This document shows, piece after piece, positions 5,142-11,990 of a stretch of DNA of 18,193 nucleotides. A program made the translations under genes and the position numbers. Origin of the DNA: an uncultured Angelakisella sp. (GTDB taxonomy: Bacteria > Bacillota > Clostridia > Oscillospirales > Ruminococcaceae); assembly GCA_910585525.1 (NCBI GenBank), contig CAJUFR010000043.1, positions 1-18,193 on the forward strand, written 5' to 3'. Each line of letters opens with the position of its first letter. Positions within the stretch are counted from its first letter, which is position 1. Below the pieces are notes generated by a model, which worked only from the letters and a program-made list of their open reading frames with translations, was not told the origin of the DNA and searched no databases.

Positions 5142-6902
5142 ATGGGAATGGTCGTAAGAACTAACACAATGGCGCTGAACGCCTATCGTCAGCTGGGCAT
5201 GAACAACTCTGCTGTCGCTAAGTCTCTGGAAAAACTGTCCTCCGGCTTCCGTATCAACCGGGCTGGTGATGACGCCGCGGGTCTCGCTATCAGCGAGAAG
5301 ATGAAGGCGCAGATCACCGGTCTTGAAACTGCGTCCTCCAACGCCCAGGACGGCATCAGCCTCATCCAGACCGCCGAGGGCAACCTGGGCGAGGTCCACG
5401 ACATGCTGAACCGTATGGTGGAACTGGCCACCAAGTCCGCCAACGGCACCTACACCAGCACTGAGCGTGATGCTCTGCAGGCCGAAGTTGACCAGCTGCT
5501 GGAGGAAATCGACAGAATTTCCCAGTCCGCCAACTTCAACGGCACCAAGCTGCTGGATGGCTCCCTGGCAGCCACTGGTGGTGCTACCAGGGCGGAGATC
5601 AACGGCGTCAACAGTTCTTCCTCTAATGCCGCCACTGCGATCTATGGTGCAAAGGCTGCGATCGCAATCGCTGATACCAACCTCAAAGATGGCGATGTGT
5701 TCAAGTATTCTGTTTCCCTGGACGACGGGACTTCCTATGAGGTCTCCTTCACCGTTGGGAAAGATGATGCAGGTGATGTCAAGGTCCTGACCGCTGCCGA
5801 TGGTACCGAGTACACCCTGGCTACCAAGGATAAGGCGACAGTTGCAGAACTGAACAACGCCATCATCTCTGAGCTGAAAAAGACCAAGCTGGGCGACATG
5901 TTTACCATCCAGGCGGAAGGGACTACCGCTGGCACCATCGCAACCGGTAGTGTTGCAAACGCCCTGGTGTTTACTGCCAAGAAGGCCGGTACTGATACCC
6001 CCCAGGTCAACGGCGTCGATATACACACCAAGTTTAACGGTGCTACTGCCTGGAACGATATCATCAACAATTCGGCTATACTGGTAGAGGGCCGTGACGA
6101 AGGCCGTGAGATCAAGGCTGATGACATTGTTGAGTACGATGGTACCAACTATGAGGATGCTGTTTTCACCATCAACGGCCACAAGTTCGTTGTAATGACG
6201 AACACCCTGGACACCGATGATACTGGAACGGCCAATGACGAGTATATGCGTGCCGTAGCGGGTCTTGGCAAGGATGTCACCATCCTGGTGGGTGGCCGTG
6301 GTGGTCTGAAGTTTGACGCTGCTGCTGGCGGAGCGACTTCCAGTGGTGACGCCGCTGCCGATGCTGCCAACAATAACTGGAAGCAGAATATCGCCGCCAT
6401 TGAGAAGGTCACTGGCCTGAAGGTTACCGATACCGTTGCCAACGATGGGAACGCGATCGGTGTCGGCGAAGGTATCCGCCTGAGCAAGGGCGACGGCGTC
6501 AAGGGTGGTCTGGTGCTCCAGATCGGTGACACCGCCGACGATTACAACAAGATGCGTGTCTCCATCAATGACATGAGTTCCAAGGGTCTGGGTCTGGCTG
6601 GACTGTCCATCAAGACCGAGTCCTCCGCCAGCACTGCCATCGACACCATCAAGAACGCCATCAACACCGTTTCTTCTCAGCGCGCCAGCCTTGGTGCCCT
6701 CCAGAACCGTCTGGAGCACACCATCAACAACCTGGATGTCGCCGTGGAGAACCTGTCCGCCGCCAACAGCCGTATCCGTGACACCGATATGGCCAAGGAA
6801 ATGATGAACTACACCAAGATGAACGTGCTGGTCCAGTCCGCCCAGGCCATGCTGGCCCAGGCCAACCAGCAGCCCCAGTCTGTGTTGCAGCTGCTCCAGT
6901 AA
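5142..6902 (+). CDS. fliC: Flagellin
   Basis: The start at 5142 follows a strong SD (AAGGAGG, about 7 bases) and gives the normal flagellin N-terminus MGMVVRTNTMALNAYRQLG. A longer in-frame start at 5082 would add 20 unrelated residues and is rejected. The 586-residue protein has the conserved D0/D1 segment (residues 1 to about 150, with 'LSSGFRINRAGDDAAGLAIS' and 'MLNRMVELA', part of the filament and TLR5-contact region), a long variable surface domain (about 150-500) and the conserved C-terminal D1/D0 (about 501-586, ending SVLQLLQ). It is larger than the about 300-residue Bacillus Hag. Codon use shows more T-ending codons than neighbouring genes, typical of highly expressed genes. No fliD, fliS or fliW follows. 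Confidence 0.96.
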   Translation: MGMVVRTNTMALNAYRQLGMNNSAVAKSLEKLSSGFRINRAGDDAAGLAISEKMKAQITGLETASSNAQDGISLIQTAEGNLGEVHDMLNRMVELATKSANGTYTSTERDALQAEVDQLLEEIDRISQSANFNGTKLLDGSLAATGGATRAEINGVNSSSSNAATAIYGAKAAIAIADTNLKDGDVFKYSVSLDDGTSYEVSFTVGKDDAGDVKVLTAADGTEYTLATKDKATVAELNNAIISELKKTKLGDMFTIQAEGTTAGTIATGSVANALVFTAKKAGTDTPQVNGVDIHTKFNGATAWNDIINNSAILVEGRDEGREIKADDIVEYDGTNYEDAVFTINGHKFVVMTNTLDTDDTGTANDEYMRAVAGLGKDVTILVGGRGGLKFDAAAGGATSSGDAAADAANNNWKQNIAAIEKVTGLKVTDTVANDGNAIGVGEGIRLSKGDGVKGGLVLQIGDTADDYNKMRVSINDMSSKGLGLAGLSIKTESSASTAIDTIKNAINTVSSQRASLGALQNRLEHTINNLDVAVENLSAANSRIRDTDMAKEMMNYTKMNVLVQSAQAMLAQANQQPQSVLQLLQ

Positions 6903-7044
6903 GCGGGGTAGCCCCCGCTGGCATGCCCTACACGGCCTACGGCCTTACCGGGTGCGTTGGCTTAGTGGGTGCCTGGAGACCTGCGCTGGATGCGGCGTGG
7001 TTTATCACAGTTCTTACACAAGTTCTGTCGCCCCTGGCGGCAGA

Positions 7045-7079
7045 AGGGCACCGGCCAACTGGCCGGTGCCCTCTTGCGT
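7045..7079 (+). terminator. Flagellin terminator
   Basis: AGGGCACCGGCC and GGCCGGTGCCCT form a perfect 12-bp stem with an AACT loop, followed by CTTGCGTTT. The interval 6903-7044 holds a 7-bp hairpin directly after the stop (AGCGGGG/CCCCGCT) and otherwise nothing recognisable. Confidence 0.85.
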
Positions 7080-7102
7080 TTACAAAAAGGATGTAGTATA
7101 CT
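7074..7102 (+). promoter_or_regulatory. Orphan promoter homologous to the antitoxin RNA 1 promoter
   Basis: TTGCGT (7074-7079), 17-base spacer, TATACT (7097-7102). It aligns with 4586 onward: both begin CTTGCGTTT at the tail of a terminator hairpin, share GGATGT before the -10 and ACATAA after it (19 of the last 24 positions identical, with one single-base gap before that). No antitoxin-like RNA body follows before the next promoter at 7145, so it looks like the remaining front end of a third copy. Confidence 0.5.
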
Positions 7103-7144
7103 ATAGACATAAAATTATTCTGCTTCGGCGCGCCTAGAAATTCC

Positions 7145-7173
7145 TTGCACTCAAGGTAAAACCCTGCTATAAT
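7145..7173 (+). promoter_or_regulatory. Promoter of antitoxin RNA 2
   Basis: TTGCAC (7145-7150), 17-base spacer, TATAAT (7168-7173). Start near 7180. Confidence 0.72.
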
Positions 7174-7179
7174 AAACAA

Positions 7180-7299
7180 CAGAGGGCCAGTGGTCGAGGC
7201 TGGCCCCCTGCCGGGCACCGTAAGATAGACGGTTAGCCCCCGGGATCAGCTAAAAGAAGTAGCCGCTCCGTGTGGGACAGAGGCGGCTACTTCTTTTTA
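7180..7299 (+). ncRNA. Antisense RNA of type I toxin-antitoxin locus 2
   Basis: A predicted RNA of about 120 bases from the promoter at 7145-7173 to the terminator at 7252-7297. Its 3' end overlaps the 3' end of the facing toxin gene. It carries GCCCCC (7236-7241), complementary to the toxin SD, inside the block ACGGTTAGCCCCCGGG conserved with antitoxin RNA 1. Confidence 0.65.
7252..7299. terminator. Bidirectional terminator of locus 2
   Basis: AAAAGAAGTAGCCGC (7252-7266) and GCGGCTACTTCTTTT (7283-7297) pair perfectly over 15 bp. The T-rich end supports + strand termination and the A-rich start gives a T tail on the - strand. The toxin stop codon lies within it. Confidence 0.82.
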
Positions 7300-7373
7300 C
7301 AGAGAACTACGACCAAAGTGACGATCTGGATCACGATGCTGATCAGCTGAAAAAGCTCACCATATGTAACCAC
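7287..7373 (-). CDS. Holin-like type I toxin peptide, copy 2
   Basis: A 28-residue peptide read from a GTG start (VTYGELFQL after the initiator), then a hydrophobic span (ISIVIQIVTLVVVLC) and KKK at the end. It shares VVTYGELFQ with copy 1, the same GGGGGG SD about 7 bases upstream, and the identical upstream stretch ACCGCCCCCCTTTCG on the + strand. An ATG two bases upstream of the GTG is in another frame and hits a stop after about ten codons, so GTG is the likely start. The role would be a membrane-depolarising toxin silenced by the facing antisense RNA. The transmembrane sequence has diverged far more than the start, so the two copies are old duplicates. Confidence 0.72.
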   Translation of the reverse strand: MVTYGELFQLISIVIQIVTLVVVLCKKK

Positions 7374-7479
7374 ATTACCGCCCCCCTTTCGAGTTTATCT
7401 CCAGGGGCATAGGTTGCAAAAAGGATCGCGCCCCCAGGAAACGCCATGGGAAAAAGGGGGCTGACCGCCTGCCGCTTCA

Positions 7480-7509
7480 ACGATACCGACTATATTTCAT
7501 CACATTCAA
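7480..7509 (-). promoter_or_regulatory. Candidate promoter of toxin 2 mRNA
   Basis: On the - strand TTGAAT (plus 7504-7509), 18-base spacer, TATCGT (7480-7485). An alternative -10 TATAGT is at 7489-7494 but lacks a -35. The resulting leader of about 100 bases has CCCCCTTT near its 5' end (plus-strand AAAGGGGG, 7453-7460), able to pair 8 bp with the toxin SD region. Confidence 0.35.
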
Positions 7510-7584
7510 CAGACTTCGGCAAGACAGATGAATGTTCTTTTTCTCAAAAAAACCTTGGGGAATTTCAGAAAAAAGGGGTAGGCT

Positions 7585-7612
7585 TTTACAAAAAAGTGAC
7601 GATAACTATATT
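7585..7612 (+). promoter_or_regulatory. Candidate promoter of the chemoreceptor gene
   Basis: TTTACA (7585-7590), 16-base spacer, TATATT (7607-7612). The spacer also contains GACGATAA, which loosely resembles the SigD -10, so a flagellar sigma factor may be used instead. A leader of about 130 bases follows with no riboswitch I recognise. Confidence 0.45.
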
Positions 7613-7749
7613 GTATGGAGAATGCGGCTGGGGGTAGGTGCGCCCTTGGCCAGCCTTGTCCAGGACAGCGGGACCCCAAGAACGGGCCCCAAAGCAGTTG
7701 CGGAACCAAGAAGTCCAAATGCAAAAAAGGCGAGGAGGATCTTAACGTT

Positions 7750-9528
7750 ATGCTCAAGAACATGAAGATCAGATCAAGTCTGCTGTTGGGGTTTGGTATC
7801 ACGATCCTGATTTCCATCATCATCATCAGCGCCACCTTGATCCTGATGAACACCCAGCGGGCTACCTACAGTCGCATCATCAATTCCGAGATCGAGGCTT
7901 GCACCGTCATCAAAAACAGCCGCCTGCACGCCAACATCGCGGCCCGGAATCTCCGTAACATCCTGCTGATCCCCACCAACCCGGATAACGTTTCCATGCA
8001 GACCGTTATCCAGGAATCCCTGGGGGAACTGGAGCAGGACCTGACCACCCTGCGCAGCATCTATCCCCTGAAGGACAATAACCTTAACGAGTACCTCACC
8101 GCCGCCGAGGCTTGGGGCACCAGCGCCACCAACATCCTGGCCACCGTCAACGCCGGCCGTACCGCCGAAGCCATCCAGATGGTGGAGGATGAGTGTACCC
8201 CCCGTCTTAACGCCATGGGTGATATCTCCACCAAGCTGGATGACGCCCTCAACGCCGCAAAGGATCAGGCCATCCAAAACCAGGAGCGGACCTTCCTCAT
8301 CGCCACCATCATCATCATCGCTGTCATGGTCCTGGCCCTGATCATCATGATGACCTTCATCACCAAGATCATCCGCAACATCACCATTCCCACCGCCCAG
8401 GTCAAGGAAGCCCTGGTTGGCTTCAGCGAAGGCAACCTGCGCATCCCTGTTGACTTCGAGAGCCAGAACGAACTGGGCGCCATGTGCGCCGCCCTGCGGA
8501 AGAGCCAGTCCATCCTGGGCGGGGTCATCGAGGATGAGTGTGACCTCCTCAGCCGGATGGCCAGCGGCAACTTCAACGTCAAGACCCGGGATGAGGGCCT
8601 TTACGTGGGCGACCTCAGCGCCATCCTCCTCTCCCTGCGCAGCATCAAGCAGAAGCTGAGCAGCACCATGGTCCAGATCCACCAGGCCGCCGAGGAAGTC
8701 TCCTCCGGCTCCGATCAGGTCTCCTCCGGTGCCCAGGCCCTTTCCCAGGGCGCTACCGAGCAGGCTTCCTCCGTCCAGGAGTTGGCCGCCACCATCACCG
8801 AGATCTCCGACCAGATCCGTCAGAACGCCGAGAGCGCCCACCAGGCCAGCGAGCAGGCCAGCCAGGTCGGCGACAAGATCCTGGAGAGCAACAAGCAGAT
8901 GCAGGAGATGACCGCCGCCATGGGCGAGATCAGCCAGCGTTCCCAGGAGATCGGCAAGATCATCAAGACCATCGAGGATATCGCCTTCCAGACCAACATC
9001 CTGGCCCTCAACGCCGCCGTGGAGGCCGCCCGTGCCGGTGCCGCCGGTAAGGGCTTCGCCGTTGTGGCCGACGAGGTCCGCAACCTGGCCAGCAAGTCCG
9101 CCGACGCCTCCAAGAGCACCTCCGACCTGATCGAGAACTCCATGAAAGCGGTGGAGAACGGCACCCGCATCGCCACCGAGACCGCTCAGGACCTGATGGA
9201 AGTGGTAGAGGGCGCCCAGGAGATCGTCTCCACCATCAACCTCATCGCCGAGGCTTCCAAGCAGCAGTCCGAGGCCGTCGCCCAGGTCACCCAGGGCGTG
9301 GACCAGATATCCAGCGTTATCCAGACCAACTCCGCCACCGCGGAGCAGTCTGCCGCCGCCAGCGAGGAGTTGGCCGGCCAGTCCACCCTCCTCAAGGACC
9401 TGGTGGATCAGTTCACCCTCAGCGACGAGTTTGGCGGCGGTGGCGGCAGTTCCGCCCTTACCGACCGTCTGAGTTACCAGACCACCCCCGACAGCTTCGG
9501 CGGGTTCGATAGCAGCGATAAGTACTAA
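7750..9528 (+). CDS. Methyl-accepting chemotaxis protein
   Basis: The start at 7750 is chosen because GAGGAGG lies about 10 bases upstream and the product begins with a normal cytoplasmic tail and membrane helix. An upstream in-frame ATG at 7615 would add 45 residues encoded in leader sequence. Of 592 residues, 11-33 form TM1, 34-180 an all-helical external four-helix-bundle-type sensor domain, 181-204 TM2, and about 205-260 the HAMP domain. A second HAMP-like segment (to about 310) precedes the long signalling coiled coil. The CheA/CheW-binding hairpin tip is clear at about 411-447 ('IAFQTNILALNAAVEAARAG' then 'GKGFAVVADEVRNLA'). The tail is Gly/Ser-rich and lacks a CheR-tethering pentapeptide. 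The ligand cannot be told from the sequence. Confidence 0.95.
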   Translation: MLKNMKIRSSLLLGFGITILISIIIISATLILMNTQRATYSRIINSEIEACTVIKNSRLHANIAARNLRNILLIPTNPDNVSMQTVIQESLGELEQDLTTLRSIYPLKDNNLNEYLTAAEAWGTSATNILATVNAGRTAEAIQMVEDECTPRLNAMGDISTKLDDALNAAKDQAIQNQERTFLIATIIIIAVMVLALIIMMTFITKIIRNITIPTAQVKEALVGFSEGNLRIPVDFESQNELGAMCAALRKSQSILGGVIEDECDLLSRMASGNFNVKTRDEGLYVGDLSAILLSLRSIKQKLSSTMVQIHQAAEEVSSGSDQVSSGAQALSQGATEQASSVQELAATITEISDQIRQNAESAHQASEQASQVGDKILESNKQMQEMTAAMGEISQRSQEIGKIIKTIEDIAFQTNILALNAAVEAARAGAAGKGFAVVADEVRNLASKSADASKSTSDLIENSMKAVENGTRIATETAQDLMEVVEGAQEIVSTINLIAEASKQQSEAVAQVTQGVDQISSVIQTNSATAEQSAAASEELAGQSTLLKDLVDQFTLSDEFGGGGGSSALTDRLSYQTTPDSFGGFDSSDKY

Positions 9529-9557
9529 GTTTCCGAAACAGAAAGGAGCAGTCGAAC

Positions 9558-9746
9558 ATGGATATGATGTCGATTGCAGCGACCAGCATCGTGATGCAGC
9601 AGCAGCAGGTCCAGCAGGCCGTGGGCGTCTCCCTGATGCGCAAGGTCATGGACCAGCAGGAGATGCAGGCGGCGGCCGTGGTGGAGAGCCTCCAGCAGGC
9701 CATCCCCTCCACCGTTCCCGGCAGCCATATGGATATTCTTGCCTGA
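9558..9746 (+). CDS. yjfB: YjfB-family putative motility protein
   Basis: The 62-residue protein begins MDMMSIAATSIVMQQQQVQQ and continues 'AVGVSLMRKVMDQQEMQAAAVVE', closely following the small YjfB family ('M.IaalS..lsqaqvqqqvsi.vmkkamD..e.qa..ll'). Members are found with flagellar and chemotaxis genes in Firmicutes and are named putative motility proteins, with no proven biochemical role. The SD AAAGGAG is about 9 bases before the ATG. The gene lies 29 bp after the chemoreceptor and ahead of a strong terminator, so the two are probably co-transcribed. It is predicted to be helical, soluble and Gln/Met-rich. Confidence 0.85.
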   Translation: MDMMSIAATSIVMQQQQVQQAVGVSLMRKVMDQQEMQAAAVVESLQQAIPSTVPGSHMDILA

Positions 9747-9764
9747 TCACCGGTACACACAAGG

Positions 9765-9798
9765 ACAGCCCCCTTGCTTTTGCAGGGGGGCTGTTTTG
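9765..9798 (+). terminator. Terminator after the chemoreceptor-yjfB unit
   Basis: ACAGCCCCCTTGC (9765-9777) and GCAGGGGGGCTGT (9782-9794) pair over 13 bp (one G-U) with a TTTT loop and a T run. A perfect palindrome TAGCCCGGGCTA follows at 9809-9820 and may serve the convergent small gene. Confidence 0.88.
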
Positions 9799-9842
9799 TG
9801 GGGAGGGATAGCCCGGGCTAGTAGGAGCAAAGCTACTTCCTA

Positions 9843-10043
9843 TCAGCCTAAGATGTGGTCAGCCATGCTGTCCACAACGCCGTTGACCACGTCGGTCATG
9901 ACACGGCCGGCCTTGGCGGCGGTCTTTTTCAGCGCCTTGCGCTGGCCCTTCATGGACTTTGCGTTCATTACATAGGCGGCCGCGCCCATGGCGGCTGCGG
10001 TGGCGGCAAGGCCCGCCGCAGCGGAGACGGTGTTCTTGTTCAT
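9843..10043 (-). CDS. Small Ala-rich membrane-associated protein, unknown function
   Basis: A 66-residue product starting MNKNTVSAAAGLAATAAAMG with an Ala/Gly-rich hydrophobic segment (about residues 6-27), then a basic amphipathic helix (MKGQRKALKKTAAKAGR) and a less charged C-terminus. The SD AAGGAG is 9-10 bases before the ATG. Similar short 'KNT..aAA-GLAA' proteins are common as hypothetical genes in Oscillospiraceae, by recollection only. A single-pass or peripheral membrane protein is inferred. It is convergent with yjfB and divergent from pdxK. No convincing promoter was found; a TATAAT on the - strand (10222-10227) lacks a -35. Confidence 0.65.
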   Translation of the reverse strand: MNKNTVSAAAGLAATAAAMGAAAYVMNAKSMKGQRKALKKTAAKAGRVMTDVVNGVVDSMADHILG

Positions 10044-10188
10044 TTTTCATCTGCTCCTTCCGGCGGAAGGGTCCGGGCGGGGTATTGTTATCCACCCCGG
10101 CACGGTCCGGCCTCCGCATACACTATTCTATCCCCGCCGCTCTCCGCCAACCCATGAACTTTCTGCCAGCAAAAAACAGTTCTACCAG

Positions 10189-10236
10189 TTGCACAAGCGG
10201 CAGGAGTGTTTTATTGTCATAATTATACAGTATGAC
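10189..10236 (+). promoter_or_regulatory. Possible promoter with adjoining inverted repeat, upstream of pdxK
   Basis: TTGCAC (10189-10194), 17-base spacer, TATTGT (10212-10217). It is overlapped by an inverted repeat GTCATA (10216-10221) and TATGAC (10231-10236). This would be a far-upstream regulated start for the pdxK transcript or an operator for the divergent small gene. The remaining gene-free stretch (10044-10420) also has an isolated TATAAT at 10320-10325 without a -35. Confidence 0.25.
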
Positions 10237-10352
10237 GAGCGGCCTTTTGGGGGCGGGCCTGCATCCTTCGGTTTATTGGAAATATCTCATAATGGATAGC
10301 CAACCGCCGCCCCCTGTATTATAATATTGCCATAAAAGGGAGAGGGACACAG

Positions 10353-10397
10353 CCGGTGTTCACCGGTTTTGAATTTCCCTCGTTTCCCGTCTATACT
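10353..10397 (+). promoter_or_regulatory. pdxK promoter with adjacent inverted repeat
   Basis: TTGAAT (10369-10374), exactly 17 bases, TATACT (10392-10397), with the SD and start just downstream. The inverted repeat CCGGTG-TT-CACCGG (10353-10366) abuts the -35 and could be an operator. Confidence 0.6.
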
Positions 10398-10420
10398 AGA
10401 GGACAAAGGAGTGTATCCTG

Positions 10421-11284
10421 ATGATGACACGGCCCCAGCGGGTGGCAGCCATCCACGACCTTTCCAGCTTTGGCAGATGTTCCCTTTCGGTGATCCTGCC
10501 GGTGATTTCGGTGATGGGGATGCAGGTGTGCCCCATCCCCACGGCGGTGCTCTCCACCCACACCGGCGGCTTTGGCGACGTCTGCCAGCGGGACCTTACC
10601 GGCTACATGGAGCCCTGTCTCGATCACTACCGCCGCATCGGCCTGGAACTGGAGTGCATCTACACCGGCTACCTCAGTTCCCCGGACCAGGTGGCCCACT
10701 GCCTGGACTTCTTTGACTGTTGGCCGGACGCCATGAAGGTGGTGGACCCGGTGATGGGGGACCACGGCAAGCTGTACCGTGCCTTTACCCCCCCTATGGT
10801 GGAGGGCATCGGCCGGATGGCCCGCAAGGCCCAGATCATCACCCCCAACCTCACCGAGGCGTCTATCCTCCTGGGGGAGGAGACCCCGGCGGGGCCCATC
10901 ACCACCGCCGCCGCCAGGAGCATGCTGGCCCGGCTGGGGGAACTGGGGCCGGAGAAGGTGGTGGTCACCGGCGTCACCCTGGCCACCGGGGAGTACGCCA
11001 ACATCTGCTACGACCGGGATCACAACTCCTTCTGGAAGTCGGTGGGGGACTACATCCCGGTCCACTACCCCGGCACCGGGGACATCTTTGCGGCGGTGCT
11101 CACCGCCTCCCTCCTCCAGGGGGACAGTCTGCCCATGGCCATGGACCGGGCAGCCCGGTACGTGGAACTGACCATCAAGACCACCTACAGCTACAGCACC
11201 GACCCCCGGGAGGGGGTAATGCTGGAGCGGACCCTGGAATGGCTCACCCGCGGCGAGGTGAGCAAGCGGTTCCAAAGCCTGTAA
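10421..11284 (+). CDS. pdxK: Pyridoxal/pyridoxine kinase (PfkB-superfamily vitamin B6 kinase)
   Basis: The 287-residue enzyme phosphorylates pyridoxal, pyridoxine or pyridoxamine with ATP, trapping the vitamer in the cell and supplying PLP. Visible family marks are the start 'VAAIHDLSSFGRCSL' with the substrate loop, 'DPVMGDHGKLY' (109-119), 'TPNLTEA' (141-147) and the ribokinase-type anion hole GTGD (218-221) with Asp221 as catalytic base. The length is typical. Two ATGs stand in tandem (10421, 10424) after SD AAAGGAG; either may be used. An ECF S component follows 59 bp downstream. It is close to PdxY/PdxK; an alternative as hydroxymethylpyrimidine kinase (ThiD) is less likely given the N-terminal motif. 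Confidence 0.9.
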   Translation: MMTRPQRVAAIHDLSSFGRCSLSVILPVISVMGMQVCPIPTAVLSTHTGGFGDVCQRDLTGYMEPCLDHYRRIGLELECIYTGYLSSPDQVAHCLDFFDCWPDAMKVVDPVMGDHGKLYRAFTPPMVEGIGRMARKAQIITPNLTEASILLGEETPAGPITTAAARSMLARLGELGPEKVVVTGVTLATGEYANICYDRDHNSFWKSVGDYIPVHYPGTGDIFAAVLTASLLQGDSLPMAMDRAARYVELTIKTTYSYSTDPREGVMLERTLEWLTRGEVSKRFQSL

Positions 11285-11343
11285 CAAAGCCCAGCTTCCC
11301 GGTGCCGCCGGGGGTGGCGGCATAAGAAAAGGGGAGTTTTACC

Positions 11344-11904
11344 ATGAAAAAGCAGAAATTTACCGTCCACGACATGGTCATCGTCGGCCTGATGGCCGCC
11401 ATCGTCTACGCCGCCACCACCCTCCGCATCGAGATACCCACCCCCATGGGCAAGACCATGATCCACATGGCCACCGTGGCCTGCCTTATCTCCGGCCTGC
11501 TATTCGGGCCGGTGCGGGGGGGCCTGGCGGGGGGCATCGGCTCCTTCTTCTTCGATATCTTCAACGGCTGGGCCAGTTCCGCCCCCTTCACCCTGGTGTT
11601 CAAGTTTTTCATCGGCTTCCTGGCGGGGCTCATCACCGGCGGCAAGCGCTGCAGGATGCCCCGGACGCTGCTGGCCTCGGCGGCGGGGAGTTACGCCTAC
11701 ACGGTACTCTACCTCACCAAGGACTTCATCCGTGACCTGCTGCTGGGCGGCGCCATGGAGACCGCCATCGCCGACGTTTCGGTGAAGGCGGTGACCTCCC
11801 TGACCAACGGGACCCTGGCCGTCGTGGTGGCCACCCTTCTGGCCCCGGTCCTTCGCACCGCCCTGGAGCGGGCGGGGGTAGGGGGGAAGATGGCCCGGAG
11901 GTAG
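11344..11904 (+). CDS. pdxU2: ECF transporter S component, probably for vitamin B6
   Basis: The 186-residue membrane protein starts 'KKQKFTVHDMVIVGLMAAIVYAATTL', with the ECF S-component signature of an N-terminal Ala-rich helix, followed by 'GLLFGPVRGGLAGGIGSFFFDIF' and about six membrane segments. S components bind a vitamin and dock with a shared EcfA/A'/T energising module encoded elsewhere. The position directly after pdxK, with SD AAGGGGAG, suggests pyridoxine or pyridoxal as ligand; the PdxU2 name rests on this context. Other vitamins, for example hydroxymethylpyrimidine, cannot be excluded. Confidence 0.78.
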   Translation: MKKQKFTVHDMVIVGLMAAIVYAATTLRIEIPTPMGKTMIHMATVACLISGLLFGPVRGGLAGGIGSFFFDIFNGWASSAPFTLVFKFFIGFLAGLITGGKRCRMPRTLLASAAGSYAYTVLYLTKDFIRDLLLGGAMETAIADVSVKAVTSLTNGTLAVVVATLLAPVLRTALERAGVGGKMARR

Positions 11905-11990
11905 GCGTTATCACCCGACAGATTTTTCCCGGCCATGTCGAGCAGATCCTTCTGGTTTCTGGTATCCTTAATACAGAAAGGAGGCGCGGC

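Noticed and set aside
5043..6719. Long open frame opposite flagellin
   Set aside because: Its product has repetitive Val/Gly/Asp composition typical of the reverse strand of GC-rich coding DNA; no SD and no family likeness.
6952..7137. Short + strand frame after flagellin
   Set aside because: It runs through the flagellin terminator and the antitoxin promoter region, with no SD or protein likeness.
7615..7749. In-frame extension of the chemoreceptor
   Set aside because: The added 45 residues are Gly/Lys/Pro-rich, start within a few bases of the predicted transcription start, and lack an SD. 7750 has GAGGAGG.
7619..7749. Possible c-di-GMP riboswitch before the chemoreceptor
   Set aside because: The leader lacks the conserved core sequences of either c-di-GMP riboswitch class; only generic GC pairing is present.
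9739..9975. + strand frame overlapping the yjfB terminator
   Set aside because: It crosses a strong terminator and is antisense to the small Ala-rich protein gene, which has a better SD and composition.
10216..10236. GTCATA/TATGAC as a definite operator
   Set aside because: Six-base arms with a 9-base spacer are too short to call without other copies; kept only as a low-confidence regulatory note.
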